Shown: positions 8,559-18,159, counted from the stretch's first letter. The stretch is DNA of 64,000 nucleotides from Oscillospiraceae bacterium (GCA_015066345.1 SVOQ01000001.1:91082-155081), one strand, 5' to 3'. Numbers and translations: made by a program. The notes: generated from the sequence alone by a model not told the origin.

Positions 8559-9962
8559 TTAATCCTCTTTTTTGTCGATTCCTTTTTTTCTGAGAACGAG
8601 AATGGGGATGAATGAAATAAGTGCAACAATACCTGCGGCAAGGAACATTTCGGCACAGGGCTCATATTTCTCAATGCCGTTTTCAACGAACGTTGCACCT
8701 GAAACGATTTTACAAACTCCGTCACCGATGGCGGGACCAACAAGCATGGGGATAAGAACGAAGAATATCATTCTGATTCCCTGGAAAAGACCTGTTTTGT
8801 CCTCGGGAGTATAGTCACGTACGGTTGAGTTAAGAAGAATACCCATAAGACCATAGCCCACAAGTAAGGGAAGAGCGCCGAGGAGAAGGTATTTTTTGTC
8901 GTGTGTGAAGCCAACTGCAATAAGACCGATTACGAAAAGAGCGTTGGCGATGATGATTGAATTCTTTTTGCCCAATTTATCGGTGATTTTACCAAAGCCG
9001 ATAATACCTGCAACTGCGACAATAACAACTATAACTGCAACGGCAATAACGGGACCTGTTAACATTCCGAGAAGGTCTGTAACCTGAATGCCAAAGGCGT
9101 GGTCAAGGTAAATAAGAAGATAGGGGAAGAAAATCTGAACTGCAACGGAGTAAATACAAACTGCAGCCAAAGCAATATAAAGCTTGTAGTTTTCTTTAAC
9201 AACTGAGGGACGGAAGCCATAGAAAAGGTCTTTCCAGTAGTTTGCATTAGCCTTTCTTGTGCCGTCCTTTGAATCCTTAAGTGAGATAAGACCGATAACA
9301 CCGCAAAGACAAACACAAGCACCTAAAGCGATAAAGTAAATTGTGTAGCCCTTTGCAAGGTCACCACCGCCGAATGAGGTTATCATACCTGCGGAAATCA
9401 TAACAACGAGCATAGCAACAATGGGAAGTATAGCAAGTACACTTTCGGCAGTTGCACGGTTTTTTGTGGTGGTAACGTCAGTAACCCAGGCGTTGAATGC
9501 CGAGTCGTTACTTGTTGAACCGATAAGGGTCATTATACAGTCCATAATAATTATGGAAACTGAGGTTACAAAAACAATTTTTGCGGCGTCGGTAATGTTG
9601 AAAAGATTACCGATATTTTCCTTGGTAATAAAGCCGAATGCAATTGTAACAACACCCCATAAGAGATATCCTGCGGAAATGAAAACCTTTCGCTTGTTCA
9701 TTTTGTCCGAAAGGTTACCCATAATAAAGGTAGCTACAACGGCGGTAACAGCGCTTAAACCAACCATCCATTTAATTGCGGACATATAGGGGAGAGTAGC
9801 GCTTATTACCTCGCCCTTTTCATAAACGGTTTCGTACATAAATGTATTGAAATACATATTTTCAAGGTTCCAAGCAACCTGACCGATTAAGCCGAACAGG
9901 CATAGATTGAACCATGTACGACCTGAAAGTTTGCCCTCTGCGAGAGCCTTTGCCTTTTTCAT
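8559..9962 (-). CDS. MFS sugar transporter (GPH/SLC45-like)
   Basis: About 467 residues with roughly 12 hydrophobic segments. An early GLIGQVAWNLENMYFN block resembles SLC45/GPH-type sugar symporters, followed by the MFS loop motif GNLSDKMNKRK. It should import a sugar or glycan with a cation. The upstream in-frame extension to 10037 is rejected: AAGGAGTGCTTTT directly precedes the ATG at 9962, and the promoter lies at 9994-10022. It is the first gene of a two-gene operon with the DUF4091 hydrolase, which suggests a dedicated transport/hydrolysis pair. The substrate is unknown. Confidence 0.88.
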   Translation of the reverse strand: MKKAKALAEGKLSGRTWFNLCLFGLIGQVAWNLENMYFNTFMYETVYEKGEVISATLPYMSAIKWMVGLSAVTAVVATFIMGNLSDKMNKRKVFISAGYLLWGVVTIAFGFITKENIGNLFNITDAAKIVFVTSVSIIIMDCIMTLIGSTSNDSAFNAWVTDVTTTKNRATAESVLAILPIVAMLVVMISAGMITSFGGGDLAKGYTIYFIALGACVCLCGVIGLISLKDSKDGTRKANANYWKDLFYGFRPSVVKENYKLYIALAAVCIYSVAVQIFFPYLLIYLDHAFGIQVTDLLGMLTGPVIAVAVIVVIVAVAGIIGFGKITDKLGKKNSIIIANALFVIGLIAVGFTHDKKYLLLGALPLLVGYGLMGILLNSTVRDYTPEDKTGLFQGIRMIFFVLIPMLVGPAIGDGVCKIVSGATFVENGIEKYEPCAEMFLAAGIVALISFIPILVLRKKGIDKKED

Positions 9963-9993
9963 AAAAGCACTCCTTATTAGATAATATGATATT

Positions 9994-10022
9994 ATTATAA
10001 TTATAAAGATATCTTGTGTCAA
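9994..10022 (-). promoter_or_regulatory. Perfect-consensus promoter for the MFS/DUF4091 operon
   Basis: On the minus strand TTGACA (10022-10017), exactly 17 bp, then TATAAT (9999-9994). The sequence just downstream is an AT-rich, partly palindromic stretch that could hold an operator; no family can be assigned. Confidence 0.85.
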
Positions 10023-10091
10023 GAAAGCTATTATCAATGAATAAAAAATTCAAAATTAACAATAATTAATAGAAAAGACATATTTATAATA

Positions 10092-10120
10092 TTTACAAAA
10101 TTTTTAGTTTGTGTTATTAT
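10092..10120 (+). promoter_or_regulatory. Promoter of the radical SAM gene
   Basis: TTTACA (10092-10097), 17 bp, TATTAT (10115-10120). It is arranged divergently from the MFS promoter about 70 bp away. Confidence 0.7.
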
Positions 10121-10158
10121 ACAAGGTACGTTGATATTTGTTGAAAGGAGGGATTGCA

Positions 10159-11565
10159 ATGGAACACGCGTTGGTGCATTTTGCGGCTGATAAAGCACTT
10201 AGTCGTATACTCAAATATATTGACAAAGCACCTGAAAAGAATCTTTTGAAAATTCTTAATATTGCAGAAAAGACTTTTAAGTTTTTTCCTCATAAGAATT
10301 TTGTCAAAATGAAAGAAGCGGTTTCCGATAAAGACAATGTCTATATGAAAATGTTTAAAAACATTTTAACTGACATTGACCGTGATTTGGCAAAATCCCT
10401 CGTTCTTTCAATGGGCGTTCACGCGGGATATTACGGTACAAAAACCGTCCGTGCTAAACGAGATAAATATAATTGCAATATCCCTTTCACAATTCTTTTT
10501 GATCCTACGAGTGCTTGTAACCTTAAGTGTAGGGGTTGTTGGGCGGCAGAATACGGTCACAGTATGCAACTTTCCCTTGATGAAATGCGTAGCATCGTAA
10601 AACAGGGTAAGGAACTCGGTACTCATTTTTATATGCTTACAGGTGGCGAACCCCTTATTCGTAAAGACGATATTATAACCCTCGCTTCCGAAAATCCTGA
10701 GTGCGTATTCCTTATTTATACTAACGCCACACTTATTGATAAAAAACTCTGTGATGATATTAAAAAGTGCGGTAACATTACTTTGGCTTTATCCATAGAG
10801 GGTGACGAGGAAAGTAACGATTTCCGCCGTGGTGACGGTGCATATAAAACTACTGTTGAGGCTATGGAGTTACTTAAAAAGGAGAAACTTCTTTTTGGTA
10901 TTTCCGTTTGTTACACTTCAAAGAATATTACCCAGGTTACCTCGGACGAATTCCTTGATAAAATGGTTGATGCGGGTGTAAAATATGCTTTCTACTTCAA
11001 CTATATGCCCTTGGGTAAGAATGCGGATAAAGAACTTATACCAACACCATCACAACGAAAATATATGTATTTCTGGATGAAAAAGGTTCGTAATTCCAAG
11101 ACAGGTAAACCGCTTTTCGTTATGGACTTCCAGGATGACGGCGAATATGTTGGCGGTTGTATAGCCGGTGGCAGAAACTATTTCCACATTAATTCCAACG
11201 GCGATATGGAACCTTGCGTGTTTGTACACTATTCCGATTCAAATATCAGAACGCACACTCTTTTTGAGGCTCTTAATAACCCGTTGTTTATGGCTTACAG
11301 AAAGGGACAACCCTTTAACGATAACCATCTTATGCCTTGCCCGATGCTTGAAAACCCCGATATTTTAAGGGGTATAATTAAGTCTACGGGGGCTAAAAGT
11401 ACGGACTTTGTTTCTAAAGAAACTGTTGACGAGCTTTGTGCGAAATGTGATGATTTCAGTAAATCCTGGGCTCCCGTTGCTAAAGAGATATGGGATAACA
11501 ATCCCCATCCCGTAACCCATACTCAGTATTATCGTGATACTCCCGAGGGTAAAAAACAGAATTAA
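10159..11565 (+). CDS. Radical SAM protein with SPASM-like C-terminus
   Basis: A 468-residue protein with a conserved helical N-terminus (about 1-115) and a radical SAM core bearing CNLKCRGC (C-x3-C-x2-C for the 4Fe-4S cluster), MLTGGEPL and SIEGDEESNDFRRG. The C-terminal half carries Cys-rich segments (GGCIAGGRNYFHINSNGDMEPC, CPMLENPDI, CAKCDDF) as in SPASM auxiliary-cluster proteins. Such enzymes modify peptides or act as maturases. No precursor peptide or substrate gene lies beside it, so the reaction is unknown. The ATG at 10159 follows AAAGGAGGG. The gene is monocistronic with a terminator at 11575. Confidence 0.85.
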   Translation: MEHALVHFAADKALSRILKYIDKAPEKNLLKILNIAEKTFKFFPHKNFVKMKEAVSDKDNVYMKMFKNILTDIDRDLAKSLVLSMGVHAGYYGTKTVRAKRDKYNCNIPFTILFDPTSACNLKCRGCWAAEYGHSMQLSLDEMRSIVKQGKELGTHFYMLTGGEPLIRKDDIITLASENPECVFLIYTNATLIDKKLCDDIKKCGNITLALSIEGDEESNDFRRGDGAYKTTVEAMELLKKEKLLFGISVCYTSKNITQVTSDEFLDKMVDAGVKYAFYFNYMPLGKNADKELIPTPSQRKYMYFWMKKVRNSKTGKPLFVMDFQDDGEYVGGCIAGGRNYFHINSNGDMEPCVFVHYSDSNIRTHTLFEALNNPLFMAYRKGQPFNDNHLMPCPMLENPDILRGIIKSTGAKSTDFVSKETVDELCAKCDDFSKSWAPVAKEIWDNNPHPVTHTQYYRDTPEGKKQN

Positions 11566-11574
11566 ATTTCACGT

Positions 11575-11618
11575 AAAAGGAGCTGTAAAAAAACACAAGT
11601 TTTTTTACGGCTCCTTTT
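11575..11618 (+). terminator. Terminator after radical SAM gene
   Basis: A 20-bp stem starts AAAAGGAGCTGT and closes with a 4-nt loop (11595-11598). The descending arm ends CTCCTTTT. Confidence 0.85.
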
Positions 11619-11641
11619 GGGGGATAGGGAAAAAAGATGCA

Positions 11642-11873
11642 GAACGGACAAACTGAGTAAAACCAAGGCTGAAGCCTGGTTTTGCTTGCCCGAAGGCGTA
11701 CAAAGGTACGTCGAGTGGCGAAGTTTGTTCGTAGTATAAAACATTTATTTTCGTTAATTTTATGATTTTCATGTTTTTAAAGGGTTCTATAGGCTTAATT
11801 AACCTATAGAACCCCTTGCTATATATGGTTTTATACGGTCTGCGCTTTTTTTACAGCCCCTTTTTTGTATTAA
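11642..11873. repeat. Gene-free palindromic repeat region
   Basis: Several nested inverted repeats fill this gap. ACAAACT (11649-11654) matches AGTTTGT (11722-11728). AAAACCAAGGC-TGAA-GCCTGGTTTT lies at 11659-11683. A 12-bp perfect hairpin GGGTTCTATAGG/CCTATAGAACCC lies at 11782-11814. The end (TTTTTTTACAGCCCC, about 11850-11865) mirrors the upstream terminator arm. No ORF is supported. It looks like the remains of a MITE-like element. Confidence 0.5.
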
Positions 11874-11912
11874 TTTTACATAAAAGGACTAATGGTTTCG
11901 GCTCTTTGTCTA

Positions 11913-11942
11913 TTTACAAAATCTTGGATATTGTGATATACT
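11913..11942 (+). promoter_or_regulatory. Promoter of the malQ operon
   Basis: TTTACA (11913-11918), 18 bp, TATACT (11937-11942). It lies about 37 bp before the malQ ATG. Confidence 0.6.
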
Positions 11943-11978
11943 ATAATATGTATAAGTATCTTCGAGAGGTGTAACCTG

Positions 11979-13415
11979 ATGGAACGAAAAAGCGGTGTTT
12001 TAATGCACATATCCTCCCTTTGGGGCGACTATTCCTGTGGCTCATTTGGAGTGGGTGCAAGGGAGTTTGTAGATTTCTTGAAATCTTCGGGATTCTCATA
12101 CTGGCAGGTATTACCTTTCGGTCTTGTGGATGAGTGTAATTCACCGTATAAATCATATTCGACCTTTGGGGGTAACCCTTATTTCATTGACCTGAAAAAA
12201 CTTTTTGATGATGGTCTTATTACCGGAAATGAATTAAATGAGGCTCGTCAGAATACTCCCTATTCTTGTGAATTTGACAGATTGAGTAAGGATAGAGTGA
12301 ATCTTCTTATAACCGCTTCCGGTAGGGTAAGCGAAAGCCTTAAATTAAAAATAAATGAATTTATTGAAAATGAGCCTTATCTCAAAGATTTTTGCAGTTT
12401 TATGGCACTTAAGGACGCCAACAATAATCGTGAGTGGACGGAGTGGACTGAAACCGACTTTTCACCTGAAGTTGAATTCGGTTGGAGATTTATTCAGTAC
12501 GAGTTTTTCACTCAATGGGCTCAGATAAAAGAATACGCCAACAATAACGGCGTTAAAATTATCGGTGATATTCCTATTTATGTTTCTTTTGATTCATCCG
12601 ATGTTTATTACAACAAAAATCTATTTATGATGGATGATAATAATAAACTGACCGATGTTGCGGGAGTACCGCCCGATTATTTTGCCGAGGATGGGCAACT
12701 TTGGGGTAATCCCCTTTATAAATGGGATGAAATGGAAAAAGACGGTTTCAAGTGGTGGCAGGACAGAATGTCCTTTGCACTTAATCTGTTTGACGGTGTG
12801 CGTATTGACCATTTCAGGGCATTTGAAAGTTTCTGGGCAGTTACCGGCGGGGCAAAAACTGCAAAAGAGGGTAGATGGATAAAAGGCCCCGGTATGAAAC
12901 TTATAAATGCTTTAAAGGCAGTTTCGGGTGATAAACTCATAATCGCTGAGGATTTGGGAGATATAACCAAAGAGGTTATTGAACTTGTGGAGGAAAGCGG
13001 TTTCCCCGGTATGAGGGTTTTCCAGTTTGGTTTCCTCGGTGGCGAAACACCTCACAAACCCCATAATTACATAAATAATTCAATTGCTTACTCAGGTACT
13101 CACGACAACAATACTTTGTTGGGATATTTGTGGGAAACACCCGCGGATATTAAAAGTGATGTTATGAGGTACTGCGTTTGTGACCCCGACACCTGGAATG
13201 AAAAGGGATGCGACGCAATTATACGTACAATTATGGCAAGTAACGCGGGGCTTACAATATTCCCCATTCAGGATTTATTGGGTTATGGTAATGATACCCG
13301 TCTTAATATACCCGGCAGGGCAGAGGGTAACTGGCTTTTCAGAATTACCAAAGCCCAGGTTGATGGCATAAATACTTCAAAATACAGAGAATTAAACAGA
13401 CTTTACGGAAGGTAA
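11979..13415 (+). CDS. malQ: 4-alpha-glucanotransferase (amylomaltase, GH77)
   Basis: A 478-residue protein of bacterial MalQ length. The family start RKSGVLMHISSLWGDYSCGSFG is followed by SPYKSYSTFGGNPYFID. The catalytic residues are visible as GVRIDHFRAFESFW (nucleophile Asp), IAEDLGDIT (acid/base Glu) and SGTHDNNTLLGYL (third Asp). The enzyme transfers alpha-1,4-glucan segments between maltodextrins in the cytoplasm. It begins a run of same-strand genes continuing to rmuC with short gaps. No glycogen phosphorylase gene lies in the window. Confidence 0.96.
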   Translation: MERKSGVLMHISSLWGDYSCGSFGVGAREFVDFLKSSGFSYWQVLPFGLVDECNSPYKSYSTFGGNPYFIDLKKLFDDGLITGNELNEARQNTPYSCEFDRLSKDRVNLLITASGRVSESLKLKINEFIENEPYLKDFCSFMALKDANNNREWTEWTETDFSPEVEFGWRFIQYEFFTQWAQIKEYANNNGVKIIGDIPIYVSFDSSDVYYNKNLFMMDDNNKLTDVAGVPPDYFAEDGQLWGNPLYKWDEMEKDGFKWWQDRMSFALNLFDGVRIDHFRAFESFWAVTGGAKTAKEGRWIKGPGMKLINALKAVSGDKLIIAEDLGDITKEVIELVEESGFPGMRVFQFGFLGGETPHKPHNYINNSIAYSGTHDNNTLLGYLWETPADIKSDVMRYCVCDPDTWNEKGCDAIIRTIMASNAGLTIFPIQDLLGYGNDTRLNIPGRAEGNWLFRITKAQVDGINTSKYRELNRLYGR

Positions 13416-13420
13416 AAATT

Positions 13421-14230
13421 ATGGCAGATTTAAAAGATATAACATTGTTTTTACTTGATATGGACGGAACGGTTAATCTGGGTTATGACCCCATTGACGG
13501 TGCAAAGGAGTTCCTTGAAACACTAAAAGCACAGGGTAAGAAACATATTTTTCTTACAAATAACTCATCAAAAAGTGCAAGTGATTATGTTAAAAAAATG
13601 AGTTCTTTGGGTTTCCCCTGTGAAAGTGAAAATGTTTTTACATCGGGTATGGCGGCAGGAATGTTCCTTGAAGAAAATAAAAAGGGAAGTAAAGTATTTG
13701 TCTGCGGTACCGAGTCCTTGAAAAAAGAACTCAGGAATTACGATGTTGATATAAGCGAAACAGGAGAAGACGCCGATACAGTACTTCTTGGTTACGATAC
13801 GGAGCTTGACTATAAAAAAATCCGTATTGTGTGCGATTTACTTGATGCGGGTGCCGACTATTACGCAACTAATATTGATATGGTTTGCCCCATAGAGGGT
13901 GGAAGATACCTTCCTGACTGCGGTAGCTTTGCAGATATGTTTGAACAGGCGGTAAAAAGAAGACCCCGTTTCTTAGGTAAACCCGACAGAACAATGATAG
14001 ATATCATTGCTAAAACTGAGGGTGTACCTTATGAGAATATAGCAATGGTGGGTGACAGAATTTATACCGATGTTAAAACAGGTATAAATGCAGGTGTTAC
14101 TTCAATTCTTGTTCTTTCAGGTGAAACCACTATGGAAGATTACAAAAAGTCCGACGTTAAGCCCGATTACATTCTTGATTCAGTAAAGGATATTTATAAA
14201 GCCATAAAAGGAGGAAATTATGAAGAATAA
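13421..14230 (+). CDS. HAD-IIA family phosphatase (NagD-like)
   Basis: A 269-residue protein with HAD motifs: LLDMDGTVNLG (nucleophile Asp and second Asp), LTNNSSKS (motif II), GKPDRTMID with the motif III Lys, and MVGDRIYTDVKTG (motif IV acidic pair). The cap region between motifs II and III is the IIA type. NagD/AraL-like members dephosphorylate sugar phosphates, nucleotides or 4-nitrophenyl phosphate. It starts 5 bp after malQ and overlaps the following dockerin gene by 11 bp. The substrate is not predictable; sugar phosphate fits the context. Confidence 0.9.
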   Translation: MADLKDITLFLLDMDGTVNLGYDPIDGAKEFLETLKAQGKKHIFLTNNSSKSASDYVKKMSSLGFPCESENVFTSGMAAGMFLEENKKGSKVFVCGTESLKKELRNYDVDISETGEDADTVLLGYDTELDYKKIRIVCDLLDAGADYYATNIDMVCPIEGGRYLPDCGSFADMFEQAVKRRPRFLGKPDRTMIDIIAKTEGVPYENIAMVGDRIYTDVKTGINAGVTSILVLSGETTMEDYKKSDVKPDYILDSVKDIYKAIKGGNYEE

Positions 14231-15248
14231 AATTATCTCCATTATTACCGTAACGGTAATGTTAATTACATTGATGTCTGCTTCAATGTCCGCTTCGGCT
14301 ATGGTTGATACCACTATAACTTACGGTGATATTGACGGCAATGATATTGTTGATACAGTTGATGCAAGAGCCGTGCTACTTGCGGCGTCAGGTATAAAAG
14401 AAATTACCGACCCGGAAGCCTTTGAACGTGCCGACGTAAATAATGACGGTTATATTACTCTTTTTGATGCCCGTCAGGTTCTTCGTGGTGTATCGGGACT
14501 TGTATCATTACAACCCACGGGTGCTTTCTATGGATTCGAAGGTTGTACCGACGGAATTATAATTGATTCTCCCGAATCAGCTATGGCGGTATTTAATGTT
14601 TGTCTTAACAGAGTAAAAACTGATTTTCCCGGCTTTACCCGTAGCGAATCTTCCAATATCAGTAACTTTACTATTAAAGAAGTAAGTCTCGTAGGTATAA
14701 ATTTCGGCAACTCCGCCGAAAGTGTCGCTCAGATGATAAGGGATATGATTGTGTCCGAGTCCGAGCCTGAGGAAGCACAGATTATAGTTAAAGGTGATAA
14801 TTCTTACAACGCAATGTCCGTTGAAAGTGAGGATTACGTTTCAAAGCTTACCGCGGATGATGTTTGCGGTATAAAAGTTTCAAGTGATGTGGAAGGGTAT
14901 TTTACAATACAGGTAGCTCTTCCCGATGCTGAAATTGATAACCTTAGTCAGACCGCTTATTCTAAGGTGTTTAATACGGACCTTATTCAAGAGGATACGG
15001 ATAATGTTCTTATAAATGTTTTTGATAGCAATACCCCCGAGGATGCCAAAACCAAGAACATTAAAAATGCGGTACTTACCCTTGTTTTTGATACGGCGGG
15101 TAATGTTGTTTCATACACAACCACATATGAAACGGATTTATTCCTTGCCGAGTCAACCTTTGGCGTAAGCTCAATTCTTTCCGCAGAGCTTACGGGTCTC
15201 AGATATACTACAAAGGTTACGGTAACTTACGACGATTTCCAGTGGTAA
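14220..15248 (+). CDS. Secreted protein with N-terminal dockerin type I domain
   Basis: A 342-residue protein with a signal peptide (residues 1-28; MKNKIISII followed by a hydrophobic core and ASA). Immediately after come two dockerin calcium-binding repeats, YGDIDGNDIVDTVDARAVLLAA and RADVNNDGYITLFDARQVLRG. The remaining 240 residues have no family I recognise; they are acidic and mostly beta-like. Dockerins normally bind cohesins on scaffoldins, but no cohesin gene lies here. Non-cellulosomal dockerins are common in gut Clostridia. The start follows GGAGG within the end of the HAD gene. The N-terminal position of the dockerin is less common than C-terminal. Confidence 0.8.
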   Translation: MKNKIISIITVTVMLITLMSASMSASAMVDTTITYGDIDGNDIVDTVDARAVLLAASGIKEITDPEAFERADVNNDGYITLFDARQVLRGVSGLVSLQPTGAFYGFEGCTDGIIIDSPESAMAVFNVCLNRVKTDFPGFTRSESSNISNFTIKEVSLVGINFGNSAESVAQMIRDMIVSESEPEEAQIIVKGDNSYNAMSVESEDYVSKLTADDVCGIKVSSDVEGYFTIQVALPDAEIDNLSQTAYSKVFNTDLIQEDTDNVLINVFDSNTPEDAKTKNIKNAVLTLVFDTAGNVVSYTTTYETDLFLAESTFGVSSILSAELTGLRYTTKVTVTYDDFQW

Positions 15249-15263
15249 AAGGAGTGTCAGGTT

Positions 15264-16769
15264 ATGAAAAAATATATTCTTGCTCTCGATCAGGGTACTA
15301 CATCATCAAGAACTATTGTCTTTAATAAAAAGGGTGAAATTGTTGCCAAAGGACAGTATGAATTTGAACAGATATATCCTGATTCAGGTTGGGTTGAGCA
15401 TAACCCTTATGAAATTCTTGATTCCCAGTTGCGTTCTGTTTCCTCGGCACTTTTTAATGGAGGAATAGACCCTAAGGAAATTGCCGCAATAGGCATTACA
15501 AACCAACGCGAAACAACAATTCTTTGGGATAAGGAAACGGGTAAACCCGTTTATAATGCCATTGTGTGGCAGTGCCGCAGAACTGCACCTATTTGCGAGG
15601 AGTTAAAAGCAAAGGGTCTTGAGGAATACGTTAAAGAGCGTACAGGTCTTTTAATAGATGCTTATTTCAGTGCTACAAAAATCAAGTGGATTCTTGATAA
15701 TGTTCCCGAGGCAAGAACTCTTGCATCAGAAAACAGACTTCTCTTTGGTACTGTTGAAACCTGGCTTATATGGAACCTTACTAATAAGCAGGTTCATATT
15801 ACTGATTACAGTAACGCCGCCCGTACAATGCTTTTTGACATTGAAAAACTTTGTTGGGATGAAAAACTTTGTAGTGAGTTGGGTATTCCTATGAATATTC
15901 TTCCTGAAGTGGGTGAATGTAGCTCGGTTTATGGCTATGTTTCCGAGGATGTACCTGGACTTAAATCTCTTGCGGGAATTCCTATTTCAGGTGCTATCGG
16001 TGACCAACAGGCGGCTCTTTTCGGTCAGGCTTGTTTTAACGCAGGTCAGGCTAAAAATACATACGGTACGGGTTGTTTCCTTCTTATGAATACAGGCGAC
16101 AAGCGTATTCATTCTAAAAATAATCTTATTGAGGGTATTGCTTGGGGTATCAACGGCAAAGTCACATATGACCTTGAGGGTAGTGCTTTCAATGCGGGTT
16201 CAGTTATTAAGTGGCTCCGTGATGAATTAAGACTTATTGCCGAACCCAGTGAATGTGATTTCCTTGCGGAAAGCGTAAAGGATACAAACGGTATTTATCT
16301 TGTACCTGCATTTACAGGTCTTGGTGCACCATATTGGGATATGTACGCAAGAGGTTGTATCGTTGGTCTTACCCGCGGTGTTAACCGTGCCCATTTTGCA
16401 AGAGCAGTTCTTGAAAGTATCGCTTATCAGGTTACTGACCTTGTAGATGCTATGTCCAAGGATAGCAATATTATTATGAGCGAATTGCGTGTTGACGGTG
16501 GTGCATCCGTGAGTAACATTATGATGCAGATTCAGGCTAACCTTACCTCATCAAAGGTTAATCGTCCGAAGTTGGTTGAAACTACCGCTCTCGGTGCCGC
16601 ATATATGGCGGGTCTTGCGGTAGGCTTCTGGAAGGATTTTGATGAAATCGAGTATGTTCGCGAAGTGGACAGAATCTTTGTTCCTACTATGGATAATGCC
16701 ACCCGCGAAAATGCCCTTAAGGGATGGCACAAGGCTGTGGAATGCTCTAAGGGTTGGGAGTCGAAATAA
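15264..16769 (+). CDS. glpK: Glycerol kinase
   Basis: A 501-residue FGGY-family kinase with the glycerol kinase start [14 protein letters not shown] (phosphate-1 loop), [36 protein letters not shown] and a C-terminal [19 protein letters not shown]. It phosphorylates glycerol to glycerol-3-phosphate with ATP in the cytoplasm. No facilitator (glpF) or glycerol-3-phosphate dehydrogenase gene is adjacent, so the supply route is not visible. It starts 15 bp after the dockerin gene with AAAGGAG upstream, and its stop is 1 bp from the rmuC start. Confidence 0.96.
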   Translation: MKKYILALDQGTTSSRTIVFNKKGEIVAKGQYEFEQIYPDSGWVEHNPYEILDSQLRSVSSALFNGGIDPKEIAAIGITNQRETTILWDKETGKPVYNAIVWQCRRTAPICEELKAKGLEEYVKERTGLLIDAYFSATKIKWILDNVPEARTLASENRLLFGTVETWLIWNLTNKQVHITDYSNAARTMLFDIEKLCWDEKLCSELGIPMNILPEVGECSSVYGYVSEDVPGLKSLAGIPISGAIGDQQAALFGQACFNAGQAKNTYGTGCFLLMNTGDKRIHSKNNLIEGIAWGINGKVTYDLEGSAFNAGSVIKWLRDELRLIAEPSECDFLAESVKDTNGIYLVPAFTGLGAPYWDMYARGCIVGLTRGVNRAHFARAVLESIAYQVTDLVDAMSKDSNIIMSELRVDGGASVSNIMMQIQANLTSSKVNRPKLVETTALGAAYMAGLAVGFWKDFDEIEYVREVDRIFVPTMDNATRENALKGWHKAVECSKGWESK

Positions 16770-16770
16770 T

Positions 16771-18036
16771 ATGACAGAAATACTGATTATACTGTTTGGT
16801 GCACTTACTGTTGCCCTTACAATTGTGTGTATCGTTCTTGTTATGTCCTTGAAGAAGAATAAGAATGATGCAGCCATTTACGAAGAATTCCGACGCAACC
16901 GTGAGGAAATGGCTCGTTCTTCTAAAGAGAGCCGTGATGATACTACGGCGGCTCTCGGGAAAATCGAAAATAAATTAAACGATATGCTCAAAGAAAATTA
17001 TCAGAGCAGAATCGATCTTACGGAAAAAATCGGTGCATCGCTTAAGTCCATTCAGGAACAGAATGCACAGAGTTCTGAAAAACAGGCGAGGGTAGTAAAC
17101 GAGTCCATTGCACGAATGCAGGAAAGTAACGAGAAGAAACTTGAGGAAATGCGTGTGACCGTTGATGAAAAACTTACATCAACCCTTACAACACGACTCA
17201 ATTCGTCTTTCAAAACTGTTTCCGAGCAATTGGAAAACGTCTATAAATCCTTGGGTGAAATGAAAGAACTTTCTCAGGGGGTTACGACTAACGTTACTTC
17301 TCTTAACAGAGTCCTTACAAATGTTAAGGCACGAGGTACTTGGGCTGAGGTTCAGCTTGAAGCAATACTGGACCAGACAATACCCGGACTTTATGTGAAA
17401 AACTATTCTCCTAAAAACAATGCGGAGAGAGTTGAGTTTGCAATTCGTTTTCCCAATAGCGATAAAAACGGCGAAGATGTTTATCTTCCTATTGACTCCA
17501 AGTTTCCTCTTGAGGACTACGTCAGAGTGTGCGATGCGGCGGATAATGCAGACCCCGAGGCGTTGAGGATTGCACGAAAGGCTCTCGAGGACAGAGTACT
17601 TGCCGAGGCGAAGGATATTAAAAAATATATCTGCGTACCTCAGACTACACCTTTTGCGGTGCTCTACCTTGCAACTGAAGGTCTTTATGCAGAGATTGCT
17701 TCATCCAAAACAGGTATTGCAGAAAAATTACAAGCTCAGAATGTTATGATAGCAGGACCGTCCACGATTACCGCACTTCTCAATTCCTTTGCAATGGGCT
17801 TTAAGGCTATGGCAATAAATGAGAAGGCCGACGAGGTAAGAAAACTTCTTTCTGTTGCAAAATCACAGTATGAAACCTTCGGTGTAACACTTGAAAAAGC
17901 AAGAAAGAAAATTGACGAAGCCGGTAAATCTCTTGACGAGGCACAGAAACGAAATGAAATTATAAACAAAAAACTAAAAGGTGTTGAGGAAATCGAATCC
18001 TCCTCTGCAGAACAGTTTTTTGAAATAGAGGAATAA
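16771..18036 (+). CDS. rmuC: RmuC-family DNA recombination protein
   Basis: A 421-residue protein. One N-terminal transmembrane helix (about 2-24) is followed by a long coiled coil (about 25-170). The RmuC nuclease-like domain then carries VKARGTWAEVQLEAILDQ, ERVEFAIRFP, YLPIDSKFPLEDY and IAGPSTITALLNSFAMGFK. RmuC limits DNA inversion and may trim unusual DNA structures. A longer frame from 16639 overlaps glpK; the ATG at 16771, just after the glpK stop and behind GGGAG, is the natural start. It ends the operon at a strong terminator. Confidence 0.92.
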   Translation: MTEILIILFGALTVALTIVCIVLVMSLKKNKNDAAIYEEFRRNREEMARSSKESRDDTTAALGKIENKLNDMLKENYQSRIDLTEKIGASLKSIQEQNAQSSEKQARVVNESIARMQESNEKKLEEMRVTVDEKLTSTLTTRLNSSFKTVSEQLENVYKSLGEMKELSQGVTTNVTSLNRVLTNVKARGTWAEVQLEAILDQTIPGLYVKNYSPKNNAERVEFAIRFPNSDKNGEDVYLPIDSKFPLEDYVRVCDAADNADPEALRIARKALEDRVLAEAKDIKKYICVPQTTPFAVLYLATEGLYAEIASSKTGIAEKLQAQNVMIAGPSTITALLNSFAMGFKAMAINEKADEVRKLLSVAKSQYETFGVTLEKARKKIDEAGKSLDEAQKRNEIINKKLKGVEEIESSSAEQFFEIEE

Positions 18037-18076
18037 AATTACGGTGTATCCGAAAACTCGGATACACCGTAATTTT
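18035..18076 (+). terminator. Terminator after rmuC
   Basis: A 19-bp perfect stem beginning AAAATTACGGTG has the 4-nt loop AAAC. The descending arm ends in ATTTT. Confidence 0.88.
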
Positions 18077-18099
18077 GTAAGGAATTATAGCACAAAAAG

Positions 18100-18125
18100 A
18101 ACCCCACGGTTTATACCGTGGGGTT
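18100..18125 (-). terminator. Terminator for the minus-strand secreted-protein genes
   Basis: AACCCCACGGT/ACCGTGGGGTT stem. On the minus strand it is followed by CTTTTTGTG. Confidence 0.75.
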
Positions 18126-18159
18126 TCGTTAACACGAATATTTGTAGTGTAATGTTTTA

